This document shows, piece by piece, positions 41,574 to 50,230 of a stretch of 60,790 nucleotides of DNA. Location: assembly GCA_003158175.1 (NCBI GenBank), contig PMHJ01000010.1, positions 58,224-119,013 on the forward strand, read 5' to 3'. The stretch's first letter is position 1. Each line of letters opens with the position of its first letter. Below the pieces are notes generated by a model. The model was given only the letters and a program-made list of their open reading frames with translations, was not told the origin of the DNA and did not search any database. Source of the DNA: Candidatus Cybelea septentrionalis. Its GTDB lineage: Bacteria > Vulcanimicrobiota > Vulcanimicrobiia > Vulcanimicrobiales > Vulcanimicrobiaceae. Both the position numbers and the translations under genes were made by a program.

Positions 41574-41992
41574 ATGGCGAAGGGCACTTACAAGTACGAT
41601 TGGGCGTTGATTCAACGTTACTACGACGAGGGTAACGGCTATCTGCGATGCCGCGAAAAATTCGGTTTTGCAAAAGATACCTGGATCAAGGCAATTAAAT
41701 ACGGCAGAATCGCCGTGCGACCAAGGGAGTGGCCTTTAGAACGCATTCTGCAAGTTTCGAGAAGTCGTTACACTGTTAAGCGGCGACTGCTCGCAGCCGG
41801 CTTGTTGAAGAATGTCTGTGAAGAGTGCGGCCTCACTGATTGGAGGGGACTTCCACTAGCCATCCAGGCGACCACCGCAACGGTATAAACGACGATCATC
41901 GACTTGAGAATCTTCGGATGCTATATCCCAACTGCCATAGCCAGACGGACACCTGTGCAGCGAGGAACCGGCGGAAAAGTCCGAAAGCCTAG
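41574..41992 (+). pseudogene. HNH endonuclease, frameshifted (paralogue of 24664)
   Basis: The ATG at 41574 opens MAKGTYKYDWALIQRYYDEG, then FGFAKDTWIKAIKYG and CEECGLTDWRG. Near 41868 one base is missing where ATCGAC should follow CAG. The next frame restores DHRNGINDDHRLENLRMLYP with NCHSQTDTCAARN and stops at 41992. A Cys of the usual LCPNC motif is now Tyr, which suggests true decay. Same family as the HNH pseudogene before the tRNAs. Confidence 0.75.
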
Positions 41993-42116
41993 CTGCATCT
42001 GACTCCCGACGTTGGACACTCGCCAAAGGGGCTTGGCGCCGATTTCCTGTACGCGCAGTGCCTCGCTTTCTGTATCGGGTCGCAACCTCTGGCGACCCTT
42101 AGGCGATTACGAAAGC

Positions 42117-42356
42117 ATGACGGATCAAGAGATCAAACCATATCTCGGCAAAGCCGTGCGCGTTACCTTGGCTGACCGGCGTGTGCTCGCCGGCGTTCTC
42201 CACGCCTCCGATGAATCGGGGCATGGTCATCCGCACTACGCAGTCGTCTCTGATGCGATCCGCGAGGGCGGGCATGCCGCGCGGGAAGTCATCCATGGCG
42301 GCGACCAGATCGCAACAATCGAGGACGCGTCGGGAGATCCTGCGGCGACGCCTTAA
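42117..42356 (+). CDS. Small beta-rich protein, Sm-like
   Basis: The protein has 79 residues from the ATG at 42117. KPYLGKAVRVTLADRRVLAG and the end GGDQIATIEDA resemble the strand pattern of Sm/LSm-like small barrels, but this is weak. No signal peptide. It stands before a secreted-protein gene on the same strand. Confidence 0.5.
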   Translation: MTDQEIKPYLGKAVRVTLADRRVLAGVLHASDESGHGHPHYAVVSDAIREGGHAAREVIHGGDQIATIEDASGDPAATP

Positions 42357-42451
42357 GGCTGCCCGACAGGCGTCGCGGACGGTCCCGTGGCCGCAACTTT
42401 GCTGTTTAGACACGGCAGGGGCGACCTAGCGCGCCGGTCGAAGCGCGGTTA

Positions 42452-43111
42452 GTGCTAGTTCTTGTGTTACCGTGCGTAGCGCTCGTTCTCGGCGCCGTCG
42501 GTGCGGCAGCAACCTCTTCTCCCACGCCACCGCTCGACGCCGCGGCCATCTTGCAACGCAGCGAAAGCCGATGGAAAGGCCTCAGCTCCTATCAGGTCCC
42601 CGTCACGATTAGCGGCAGCGTCAGAGTGGCGTTCGTCTCGGTGCCCTTCAAGATGACCGGAACGCAATACTATCAGGCTCCGGACGAACAAGCGCTCCAC
42701 TTCGACAATCCGCCGAGCTACGCGCGCGGATTGGGCAACACGCTCTCGACGTTGGGCACGCCGCAAACGTGGTTGCGTGATTACGCGATCGCGCAGCCGG
42801 TCTCGCAACCGCATGGCCGCCACACCGCCTACCTCCTAACCGGCACGCCAAAGCGCGAGAGCCGCATCAAAACCATGACGATGTGGATCAGCGCCACCAC
42901 CTTCGGTATCGAGTCGATTATCTTCTCGTACACCAACGGGGCGTCGCTGACGGTAGCGTTCCAGCGCCACCCCGGTGTCACGCAATTTCATCTGCCGCGC
43001 AGCGCCACCGTAGTCGCAAAGTTTCCGAGCTACAGCGGTAACGCGCAAATTGTATATGGCGATTACCGCTTGAATCAGCCGATACCCGCGACGGTTTTTG
43101 CGGCGCATTAG
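42452..43111 (+). CDS. Secreted protein, LolA/outer-membrane-sorting-like
   Basis: The protein has 219 residues with a GTG start. The signal peptide LVLVLPCVALVLGAVGAAA is followed by a domain with ILQRSESRWKGLSSYQVPVT, typical of the first helix and strand of LolA/LolB-fold proteins. MWISATTFGIESIIF is also typical. Probably periplasmic lipid- or lipoprotein-binding, but the precise role is unknown. Confidence 0.65.
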   Translation: MLVLVLPCVALVLGAVGAAATSSPTPPLDAAAILQRSESRWKGLSSYQVPVTISGSVRVAFVSVPFKMTGTQYYQAPDEQALHFDNPPSYARGLGNTLSTLGTPQTWLRDYAIAQPVSQPHGRHTAYLLTGTPKRESRIKTMTMWISATTFGIESIIFSYTNGASLTVAFQRHPGVTQFHLPRSATVVAKFPSYSGNAQIVYGDYRLNQPIPATVFAAH

Positions 43112-43348
43112 CCGTGACGCATATTTCTCCGCGCGCCAAGACCGCATCGGCGGCGAGTGTGCGCACGCTACATCGCACGAGCCTTCCGATTCCGGATTTA
43201 CAATCAACGCGGTTGGGTTTCGAATCATCGCAAGTCACATTTGGAGCAGCGTCGGTCGCGGCTTCCCAGCACGGTATCCTTCGGATTCAGCCTAGCAGCT
43301 CATCACCCGTGGCCTTGGCGTCCCGATCGGACTGTAGCCACAGCGAAC

Positions 43349-44353
43349 CTACTTCTTCGGAAGAACCGGCGGCGAGTAAGCCGTTCCTTCAGGACTGTTT
43401 AGGCCTTGCGTGATGGAATTCCCCGAAGGCGCCGTTGATCCCGGCGCGTACTCAGCTATGCTGTTGCCCAAGTAGTTAGAGACGAACAGCTCGCCTTTTT
43501 TGTCGACGCTCGCACCCGCCGGGTAATCCAAGCCGGACGTGATCGTTTGATACGGGGAGCTTTGACCGGCGAGATACTCGGTGACCGTATCGGAACTCAG
43601 GTTCGTGACGTAGAGCGTTCCCTTGGCATCGACGGCGATGCCGCACGGGTCCGTGATCCCGTCGGTGATTGTCATCGTGGGCGAACTACCGCCGGGCGGA
43701 TAGACCTGTACGTTAGTGCCCGACGCGCCTGAGCGGTTCGACACGTACATATCCCCCTTGCGGTCGAAGGCAATGCCGATGGGGAACGTGATGCCGTCGG
43801 TGATGATCGTCGACGGACTGGTCGATCCCTTCGGGTACTCCGTAACGTTAACGGACCCGAGATTCGTCACCCACAGATTGCCCTTGCTATCGATCGCGCA
43901 GAATCCCGGGGTCTCGAGGCCTTCGGTGATCGTTTGAAAAGGCGAAGCCTGACCCGTTTTATATTCGGGTATCGAGTTGACGTTCTCGTTCACGACGTAC
44001 AGCGTGCCTTTTTTGTCCAGACAGTCGCCGCTTGGAGTATCGACGCCGTCGGTGATCGTTGCGCTCGGGCTCGGATCGTTGACCTTCGGATTGTAGACTT
44101 CGACGTCGTTGCTCGCGTAATTCGTAACAAAGATCGAGGCTTTCTTAGTGTATGGCCTGATGCTGTGGACTGGCCGTTCGGCCAACGACAGAGAATGTGC
44201 AGTCCGCATCCCAGTGCTGGCGTTCGATCCGGCTGCGGATCCTGAGCCGGGCGGCGAGGGAGAGACGCTGTTTTGCGCGCCGGAGCAACCGGCAAAAGCA
44301 ACGGCGATGGCTGCCGCGGCTGCTACGTGAGCTGTCTGGTAGCGAATGCGCAT
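43349..44353 (-). CDS. NHL/SMP-30-like beta-propeller lipoprotein
   Basis: The protein has 334 residues with lipobox FAG-C23. Six or so repeats of about 42 residues each carry a (V/I)D.KG.L.V(T/S)N motif followed by Y..G...P..TIT(D/E)G: SKGNLWVTNLG, RKGDMYVSNRSG, AKGTLYVTNLSS, KKGELFVSNYLG. This predicts a propeller on the cell surface. It is a different subfamily from the lipoproteins at 4446 and 39400. Confidence 0.82.
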   Translation of the reverse strand: MRIRYQTAHVAAAAAIAVAFAGCSGAQNSVSPSPPGSGSAAGSNASTGMRTAHSLSLAERPVHSIRPYTKKASIFVTNYASNDVEVYNPKVNDPSPSATITDGVDTPSGDCLDKKGTLYVVNENVNSIPEYKTGQASPFQTITEGLETPGFCAIDSKGNLWVTNLGSVNVTEYPKGSTSPSTIITDGITFPIGIAFDRKGDMYVSNRSGASGTNVQVYPPGGSSPTMTITDGITDPCGIAVDAKGTLYVTNLSSDTVTEYLAGQSSPYQTITSGLDYPAGASVDKKGELFVSNYLGNSIAEYAPGSTAPSGNSITQGLNSPEGTAYSPPVLPKK

Positions 44354-44497
44354 GGTCTTTCTCCTCTGAGGTCAGGGCGTGGGAGAAGCGAAAGGGTTTC
44401 GCTAGCCGGCTCGTGCCGCCTTGCTTATCAATGTCGAGCCGAGCGGCAAAACGACACGGCCTCGCAATTGCGAAGCCGTGTGTCGGTCAGCCCGCCC

Positions 44498-45697
44498 CTA
44501 GTAGGCTTTGATGCCGTTCGGCGTTCCCCAACCGACCGGCCCGGAGTAGGTCCCGAACTGTTTGGTCCCAGCTTGGCAGAGATATTCGCCACCGCACGAG
44601 CCGTCGCTGCCGCTGCTGATGTAATGCAGCTCCTTGTTGCGTTTCTTCTTCGGCATAGTCCAGAAGTGCTCGGCAGCGTTCTGACTGCTAGCGTTCCCGG
44701 CGAGTCCGAACACGCCGGCATTCACAGCCACCGAGAGGAGCGTGCCGTGGACAGTCGTCCATCCGTAGTAGCCATACGTGTCGTAGATCGCGACGTTCTC
44801 GGCGACGGCCGACACATCGGCCACCGTGCGGTAGGTGCAATCGGGATCGTGCTGCCACGAGGGCTTCGGAACGCCGGGACCCCCGACGACCGAAGGACTC
44901 GCACAACCGGCGCCGCTTTCGTCCCAAACGACCTCATTGTAATCGGAACTCGAAATCTTCGTGAGAACGGTGCCACCGACGGAGACGACGCTCGCGAACG
45001 CCGCGGGAGCGCCCGTTTCGCCATAGCCGTCGCTGCCGGAGCTGGCGAGATAAACGACGCCCGGCGTGTCGAAGTCGGCGGGATTGACGCAGGTGACCGA
45101 ACCGTAGCAGATCCAGGCGTTGGTCACGATGTGTGCGCCGAGCTTGACGGCTTCCACCTCGGCCGCCTCGAGGTCACTGCCGTTGCTCGAGTTCGCCTCG
45201 ATCAAGTAGATCGTGCAGTTCGGGCACGCCGCCGAAACCATCTCTGTTTCCGCGTCTTTGTCAACACCCCAGCCGGTGTTCCCCGTCGGATAGTTGCTCG
45301 TTTGACCTTCCTGATTGTATTTTGTAAAGTTGGCAGTTCCGAGGTTGAACTCCGTGCGGTACGCGACAAGATCGGACGCGACGTTAGGATTATCGTATGG
45401 ATCGACGATCGCGACGATCTGCCCCGACCCCTTGATAGACGAAGGCAAGTTGTAGCGCTTCTGAATATCGCTGGGCTGTAGGCCGCCGACCGTCGGGCTG
45501 ATGCCGCCCTTCGATCCGATCAGCGCCAAACACGTCGGTTGGCCGACGACTTTGGGACATGCCGGCTGTACGGTGCCTTGCCCTTCGGCACTGGGTTGCA
45601 GTGGGGGCGCGATCCGCCCAACCAGCGCCTGACCGCCAGTGCACGCGCCTAAGCTGAGACCAGCTACGATGAGCGTCATTGCTACACCCATTCTCAT
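44498..45697 (-). CDS. Sedolisin-like (S53) lipoprotein, probably inactive
   Basis: The protein has 399 residues from the ATG at 45697 (AGGTGA upstream), with lipobox LGA-C19. The fold markers of S53/S8-like peptidases are present: IVDPYDNPN, GWGVDKDAETEMVSAACPNC, VVYLASSGSDG and KPSWQ, with TVADVSAVA. Active members carry G-T-S at the nucleophile. Here the place reads HGTLLSVAVNAG (L320). The E..xD acid pair seems swapped to D146/E150. A binding or scaffold role is likelier than proteolysis. Confidence 0.75.
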   Translation of the reverse strand: MRMGVAMTLIVAGLSLGACTGGQALVGRIAPPLQPSAEGQGTVQPACPKVVGQPTCLALIGSKGGISPTVGGLQPSDIQKRYNLPSSIKGSGQIVAIVDPYDNPNVASDLVAYRTEFNLGTANFTKYNQEGQTSNYPTGNTGWGVDKDAETEMVSAACPNCTIYLIEANSSNGSDLEAAEVEAVKLGAHIVTNAWICYGSVTCVNPADFDTPGVVYLASSGSDGYGETGAPAAFASVVSVGGTVLTKISSSDYNEVVWDESGAGCASPSVVGGPGVPKPSWQHDPDCTYRTVADVSAVAENVAIYDTYGYYGWTTVHGTLLSVAVNAGVFGLAGNASSQNAAEHFWTMPKKKRNKELHYISSGSDGSCGGEYLCQAGTKQFGTYSGPVGWGTPNGIKAY

Positions 45698-45879
45698 AAG
45701 ATCGATCACCTCGGAACCCTCCCTTGAATCTTCATAGTGCGATGCTCCCAGACTCGGAAGAATGGGCCATTTTCGCACCCTGCCAACGATCGCCGGAAGG
45801 GACAGCCGGACACCTTATCCGCACACCTTGACTCTCGCAACTGAGGATGCCGCCGGTTTGCCCGCGAAATTCCAAAGCA

Positions 45880-48402
45880 ATGGAAGACCCGGGGCGAGCG
45901 TTGGAGAGCGCGGACTTTGGAGCGCTCCTGCGGCGCTACCGGCTTGCCGCCGGTCTCACGCAAGAAGCCCTTGCGGAGCGCGCCAGCGTTAGTCTAGATG
46001 GAATCAGCGCACTCGAACGCGGCTATCGCCGTTCACCGCAGCGCGAAACGCTCGCCCTCCTGGCGGGCGCGCTAGCACTCAACGACGACCAGCGCCGCGC
46101 GTTCGAGGCGGCCGCCGCCCCGCAAGCCTCGCCCCGGCGCCGGGAAAGGGCCTCGGTCACGGTTGGCCCGTGGGCGGATGGCGCATTCGGAGGCCTACCG
46201 CTCGCGCTAAGCAGCTTCGTCGGGCGAGATCGTGAACTTGCTGAGATCGTCAAACTCGTGCGCGGCCATCGAATGGTGACACTCACGGGGGCCGGCGGAG
46301 TGGGCAAGACCCAAACCGCATTGCACGTGGCGACTGCGCTCAACGAATCCGGCCACGGTGCCGCCTGCTTCGTCGCGCTGGCGCCGCTCGATAACCCGCT
46401 CTTGGTCGCCGGAGCAATCGCGTCGACGGTGCGCGTGCAAGACGTGCCCAATCGCCCGCTGCTCGAGACGCTGGTTGCGTATTTCAAGAATAAGGCCCTT
46501 CTGTTGATTCTCGACAACTGCGAGCACGTCATCACGCAGGCCGCGATCGTTGCCGACACGCTCTTGAGCGCTTGCCCCCGCGTGCGGATCCTTGCCACCA
46601 GCCGCGAATCGCTGCGCGCTGCCGGCGAATTCAACTATCGCCTGCCTACACTCAGCTTCCCATCGCCGGAGGTAGCCGGTGAGATCCGTGCAACGGACGC
46701 CTCAACGTACGGAGCCATCGTGCTCTTCACCGATCGTGCCGGTGCCGCGGACCAGCGCTTCGCGCTTACCGACGAGAACGCACCGGTGGTTGCCGAAATC
46801 TGCCGGCGTTTGGACGGCATTCCGCTGGCGATCGAACTGGCCGCGGCACGCGTGAACCAATTCTCGTTGGAGGTGATCGCGGAGAAACTCGACGATCGTT
46901 TTCGAATTCTCACGGGCGGCTCGCGCACCGCTCTGCCGCGGCAGCAGACGATGCGCGCGACGATCGATTGGAGTTACGATCTGCTCTCTGCGCCGGAACG
47001 ACAGGCGTTCGAGCGGCTCTCCGTGTTCGCCGGCGGCTGCACGCTCGACGCCGCAACAACGGTTTGCGGAGGTGACGACGCATCGCGAAACGACGTCTTC
47101 GACCTGCTATCGTCGCTAATCGAGAAGTCCCTACTAGCGGCCGATCTCGAAGGACACGAGCCCCGTTATCGTCTCTTGGAGTCTTTTCGCCAGTATGCGC
47201 GCGAGAGACTCGTCATACGCGGCGAGGATCGGATCATTGCGAATCGTCACGCGCTCGCCTATACGGAGGCGGCCGAGCGGCTCGGTCCAATGCGCGACAG
47301 CGTGCCTCACGAAGTTTGGATGGCGCAACCTCGGGAAGAGCTCGATAACTGGCGCGCGGCCGTGCAATGGTCACTAATCGATGGCGCTGACGTGCCATTG
47401 GGACAGCGCCTGGTGGGGGAACTGGTTTGCTTATGGGGGGGCGGCAACTTCAGCGACGCAAGCCGCTGGGTCTCTGCTGCTCTCGACGTGGCCGACGAGC
47501 AAACGCCGGCGAGCGTACTGGCAAGGCTCCGGCTCGCGGGGGCGATCGTCGCGAAGCATCTCGGCAACTGCAGCGTCCAGCTTACGAGCGGCAAAATGGC
47601 GATAGCACTCTATCGTCAGATCGGCGACTTGAAAGGCCTCGCGCACGCGCAGGAAACCGTGGGCAACGCACTGTTGATACTGGGCCGATTTACCGAGGCG
47701 ATCGCGATTCTGACAGAGGCGCTGATAGCCGAACGCAAATTTGGTTCGCCCGGTGACACCGCACAGGTGCTGCGCAATCTCGCGTCAGCCTGCACCCAGC
47801 GCGGTGACTTTACTGCGGCTCACGGGTACTACGCTGAGGCCATCCCGCTCCTTGAAGCTGCCGATGAAAAGGGGAACCTCGCCTATACGAAGCTCGATCT
47901 GGCTGAACTTGCGCTCGCTGAGGGCAATCCGGAGCTAGCACTCCGTCATGGAACGGAGATGCTGGCGGTTGCGGGTGACGTCGACCTCAACCAGCGCTGC
48001 ATGATTTATGCGCTTACGAGTATGTCGACATCTCTGATCGCGCTCGGTCGATACAATGAGGGCGACGACTGCGCGCGCCAAGCTGTTGGTTTTGCCCGCG
48101 AACAACGGTTTGAGGTTCTCACCGCGTACGCTCTGCAGAATCTAGCGATGGCTGCAGCCCTACGAGCTCAAAGCGACGCGCGGATTGCGCCCAACGAGTA
48201 TGAAAAAGCCGCCCGAATCTTGGGCTTCGTCGACGCACGTCTTGCAGAGAGAGGACCGCCGCGGGAGGCCACGGACCAGCCCTACGATCGCCTCCTCGGC
48301 GTGCTGCGAAATGCTATCGGCGCGGACTGCGTTGAAAGGCTCATGAGAGAGGGCGCAAAGGCGACTGAAGAAGTCCTGATTGCAGAAGCCACGGCGACTT
48401 AG
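45880..48402 (+). CDS. XRE-NB-ARC-TPR signalling ATPase/regulator
   Basis: The protein has 840 residues from the ATG at 45880. An ATG at 45847 would add 11 residues, and neither has a clear ribosome site. It has an XRE HTH at 14-66 (RLAAGLTQEALAERASVSLD). The STAND NTPase domain has the P-loop GAGGVGKT at 137-144, a Walker B near LLLILDNCEH, and GLPxAL-like GIPLAIELAA. The C-terminal half (about 500-820) has TPR-like helices. Such proteins switch transcription on when ligand drives ATP-dependent assembly. It is divergent from the sedolisin-like gene. Confidence 0.88.
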   Translation: MEDPGRALESADFGALLRRYRLAAGLTQEALAERASVSLDGISALERGYRRSPQRETLALLAGALALNDDQRRAFEAAAAPQASPRRRERASVTVGPWADGAFGGLPLALSSFVGRDRELAEIVKLVRGHRMVTLTGAGGVGKTQTALHVATALNESGHGAACFVALAPLDNPLLVAGAIASTVRVQDVPNRPLLETLVAYFKNKALLLILDNCEHVITQAAIVADTLLSACPRVRILATSRESLRAAGEFNYRLPTLSFPSPEVAGEIRATDASTYGAIVLFTDRAGAADQRFALTDENAPVVAEICRRLDGIPLAIELAAARVNQFSLEVIAEKLDDRFRILTGGSRTALPRQQTMRATIDWSYDLLSAPERQAFERLSVFAGGCTLDAATTVCGGDDASRNDVFDLLSSLIEKSLLAADLEGHEPRYRLLESFRQYARERLVIRGEDRIIANRHALAYTEAAERLGPMRDSVPHEVWMAQPREELDNWRAAVQWSLIDGADVPLGQRLVGELVCLWGGGNFSDASRWVSAALDVADEQTPASVLARLRLAGAIVAKHLGNCSVQLTSGKMAIALYRQIGDLKGLAHAQETVGNALLILGRFTEAIAILTEALIAERKFGSPGDTAQVLRNLASACTQRGDFTAAHGYYAEAIPLLEAADEKGNLAYTKLDLAELALAEGNPELALRHGTEMLAVAGDVDLNQRCMIYALTSMSTSLIALGRYNEGDDCARQAVGFAREQRFEVLTAYALQNLAMAAALRAQSDARIAPNEYEKAARILGFVDARLAERGPPREATDQPYDRLLGVLRNAIGADCVERLMREGAKATEEVLIAEATAT

Positions 48403-50057
48403 ATCGAATAGTTCCATGGGTCCCAGAACACCGAGTTGGTCGGCGAAGGATCGAATCCGCGAAGGTCATTGTTGTAAACGAACGGCTCGCGGATAAAGTT
48501 CGTAACGATCATGGGAACATCAAGCATCAGCTGCTGCTGCACGATCGTGTAGTCGCGCTTTCGCCGCGCCCAGTCGACCGTTTTGAGCGCGTCGCTCATC
48601 GCGGCGGTAGCGCTGCGATTGTTCCACCGCGTGGTATTTCCGCCCCGCGGAGCCAGATCGTCACCCGAGAGTACAGCGCTGTCGTCGGGATCGGCACTCC
48701 CTAATCCGCTCACAATCGCCACATCGTAATCGCCACCCTCCAGAATACCGTCGGGTGCAATGGCAAAGAAACGTTTGCTCGGATAATTCTTGATGTCGGC
48801 CTGAACGCCGATCGCGCGCCACTCACGTTGAAGAATTATCTGCATGGCAGCTTCACCGCGACCCTCCGAGCGAGTGCTAAGCAAAAACTCCAAACGTCGC
48901 CCCCTCTTAATGCGAACCCCATCGGGTCCGACTTTCCATCCGTCCGAGTCGAGAATCGTTCGAGCCTTCGTCCGGTCGAATGGGTAATGCGTGATGTGAT
49001 TGGTGTGGGCCCACGAAAGCCGGGGGCTTTGGTCGGTCTCGCACGGGGTCGGTAAACCATGAAAAGGCTTAAGAAGCTCTTGGCGATTGCTGGCATAGGC
49101 AAGGGCGATGCGCACGCTGCGATCGCCGACGATGGGGCGTGTGACGTTGAAGTCAACGTGCGACCACGCAAACAAGTCGACGGGCCTGGCAACGATGCCG
49201 TTTTTGGGGTCGCTTGCCAACGCGGCGAACACTGGCCAGTCCATCTGCGAACCCATCACCATGTCGACCGTATGCGTTTGCACGCCGGCATCTCCCAAGC
49301 CGTTGTTGCCGGGCTGAATCTTAAAAATTACCGCGTTGAGCTTCGGTCTGCCGAAATAAAAGTGCGGGTTTGCTACCATCCGGATATCCTGCTCTCGGTC
49401 CCAAGCGACAACTTTGAAGGCACCGCTACCGATCGGAAGCGAATTATAGGGAGCACTGTTGAAGGAGCCTTTGTCGTCATTGTATTTTGCGAGGATATGC
49501 TCGGGCAAAATGGGCGCGTAACCGTTCGGGCTCCACAGCTGTTGCAAGAAGGGAGCATATATTCTTTTCATGTGGACCACGGCAAGGTACGGATCCACGC
49601 AGCCGATACTGCGGATGTCCTTATAGCCATCGGTCGTCGAGGCGTCGTTGTGCGGATTCATTACGACCCTCCACGTGAACTTCAAGTCGTTGCAGGTAAG
49701 CGGCGGCCCATCTTGCCACTTGATGTTACGCCGCAATTTGTACCTGAGCGTCAGGCCGTCTTTGCTAACGTCTCCGTTCGCCACCGTGGGAAGTTCACGT
49801 AATGCATCGGGAAAGGGATGCGCCTTGCCATCGTATCGAACGGCCCACGAAAAAACGAACATGGATAGATGAATGCTTTCCGAATCGAGCATTGGGTTAA
49901 GGCTCGTCGGATCAGTACCTGCGCCAAAACGGAATACGCCTGGCACCGTCCAAGGATGGCGCCCGCCGCGGCTGCCCTCGCTTGAGATTCCACTGCAACC
50001 GGTGATCGCAATTGCAACCACGAGAGCAGCGAGCCTGGCGAGAGAACGGATCGACGT
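48399..50057 (-). CDS. Peptide-type ABC substrate-binding lipoprotein (SBP_bac_5), possible ACG start
   Basis: A mature domain of about 530 residues matches oligopeptide/dipeptide-binding proteins: DPTSLNPMLDSESI, SKDGLTLRYKLRRNIKWQDG, YNSLPIGSGAFKVV, VRIALAYASNRQELL. The first ordinary start (GTG, 50021) leaves only nine residues before lipobox Cys and no positive region. An ACG at 50057 with GGAGG 8 bases upstream gives M-SIRSLARLAALVVAIAIT-G-C, a textbook lipoprotein signal. No permease genes are adjacent. It is convergent with the XRE-ATPase gene, overlapping by 4 bases. Confidence 0.85.
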   Translation of the reverse strand, partial: TSIRSLARLAALVVAIAITGCSGISSEGSRGGRHPWTVPGVFRFGAGTDPTSLNPMLDSESIHLSMFVFSWAVRYDGKAHPFPDALRELPTVANGDVSKDGLTLRYKLRRNIKWQDGPPLTCNDLKFTWRVVMNPHNDASTTDGYKDIRSIGCVDPYLAVVHMKRIYAPFLQQLWSPNGYAPILPEHILAKYNDDKGSFNSAPYNSLPIGSGAFKVVAWDREQDIRMVANPHFYFGRPKLNAVIFKIQPGNNGLGDAGVQTHTVDMVMGSQMDWPVFAALASDPKNGIVARPVDLFAWSHVDFNVTRPIVGDRSVRIALAYASNRQELLKPFHGLPTPCETDQSPRLSWAHTNHITHYPFDRTKARTILDSDGWKVGPDGVRIKRGRRLEFLLSTRSEGRGEAAMQIILQREWRAIGVQADIKNYPSKRFFAIAPDGILEGGDYDVAIVSGLGSADPDDSAVLSGDDLAPRGGNTTRWNNRSATAAMSDALKTVDWARRKRDYTIVQQQLMLDVPMIVTNFIREPFVYNNDLRGFDPSPTNSVFWDPWNYSI

Positions 50058-50230
50058 TTGAAAAACCTCCGCGGGCTTCTCTTCGTTCTCATGTCTGCAT
50101 GGGCCCGCACATAGTCAGTAGGCCCCCCTGTGCCAAACCCCGATCACAACTATTTGCCGGAGACCGGCCCATCCGGGCAAGGAGAGCCCGCGCCTCGAAC
50201 GCGCGCCGGTCCGCTAAGCGGTGGAAACAG

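Noticed and set aside
43114-43413. 99-residue plus-strand ORF
   Set aside because: Ser/Ala-rich with no ribosome site; it runs into the antisense of the NHL-like lipoprotein.
44273-45481. 402-residue plus-strand ORF
   Set aside because: Antisense to the sedolisin-like gene, Arg/Val-rich and without any domain.
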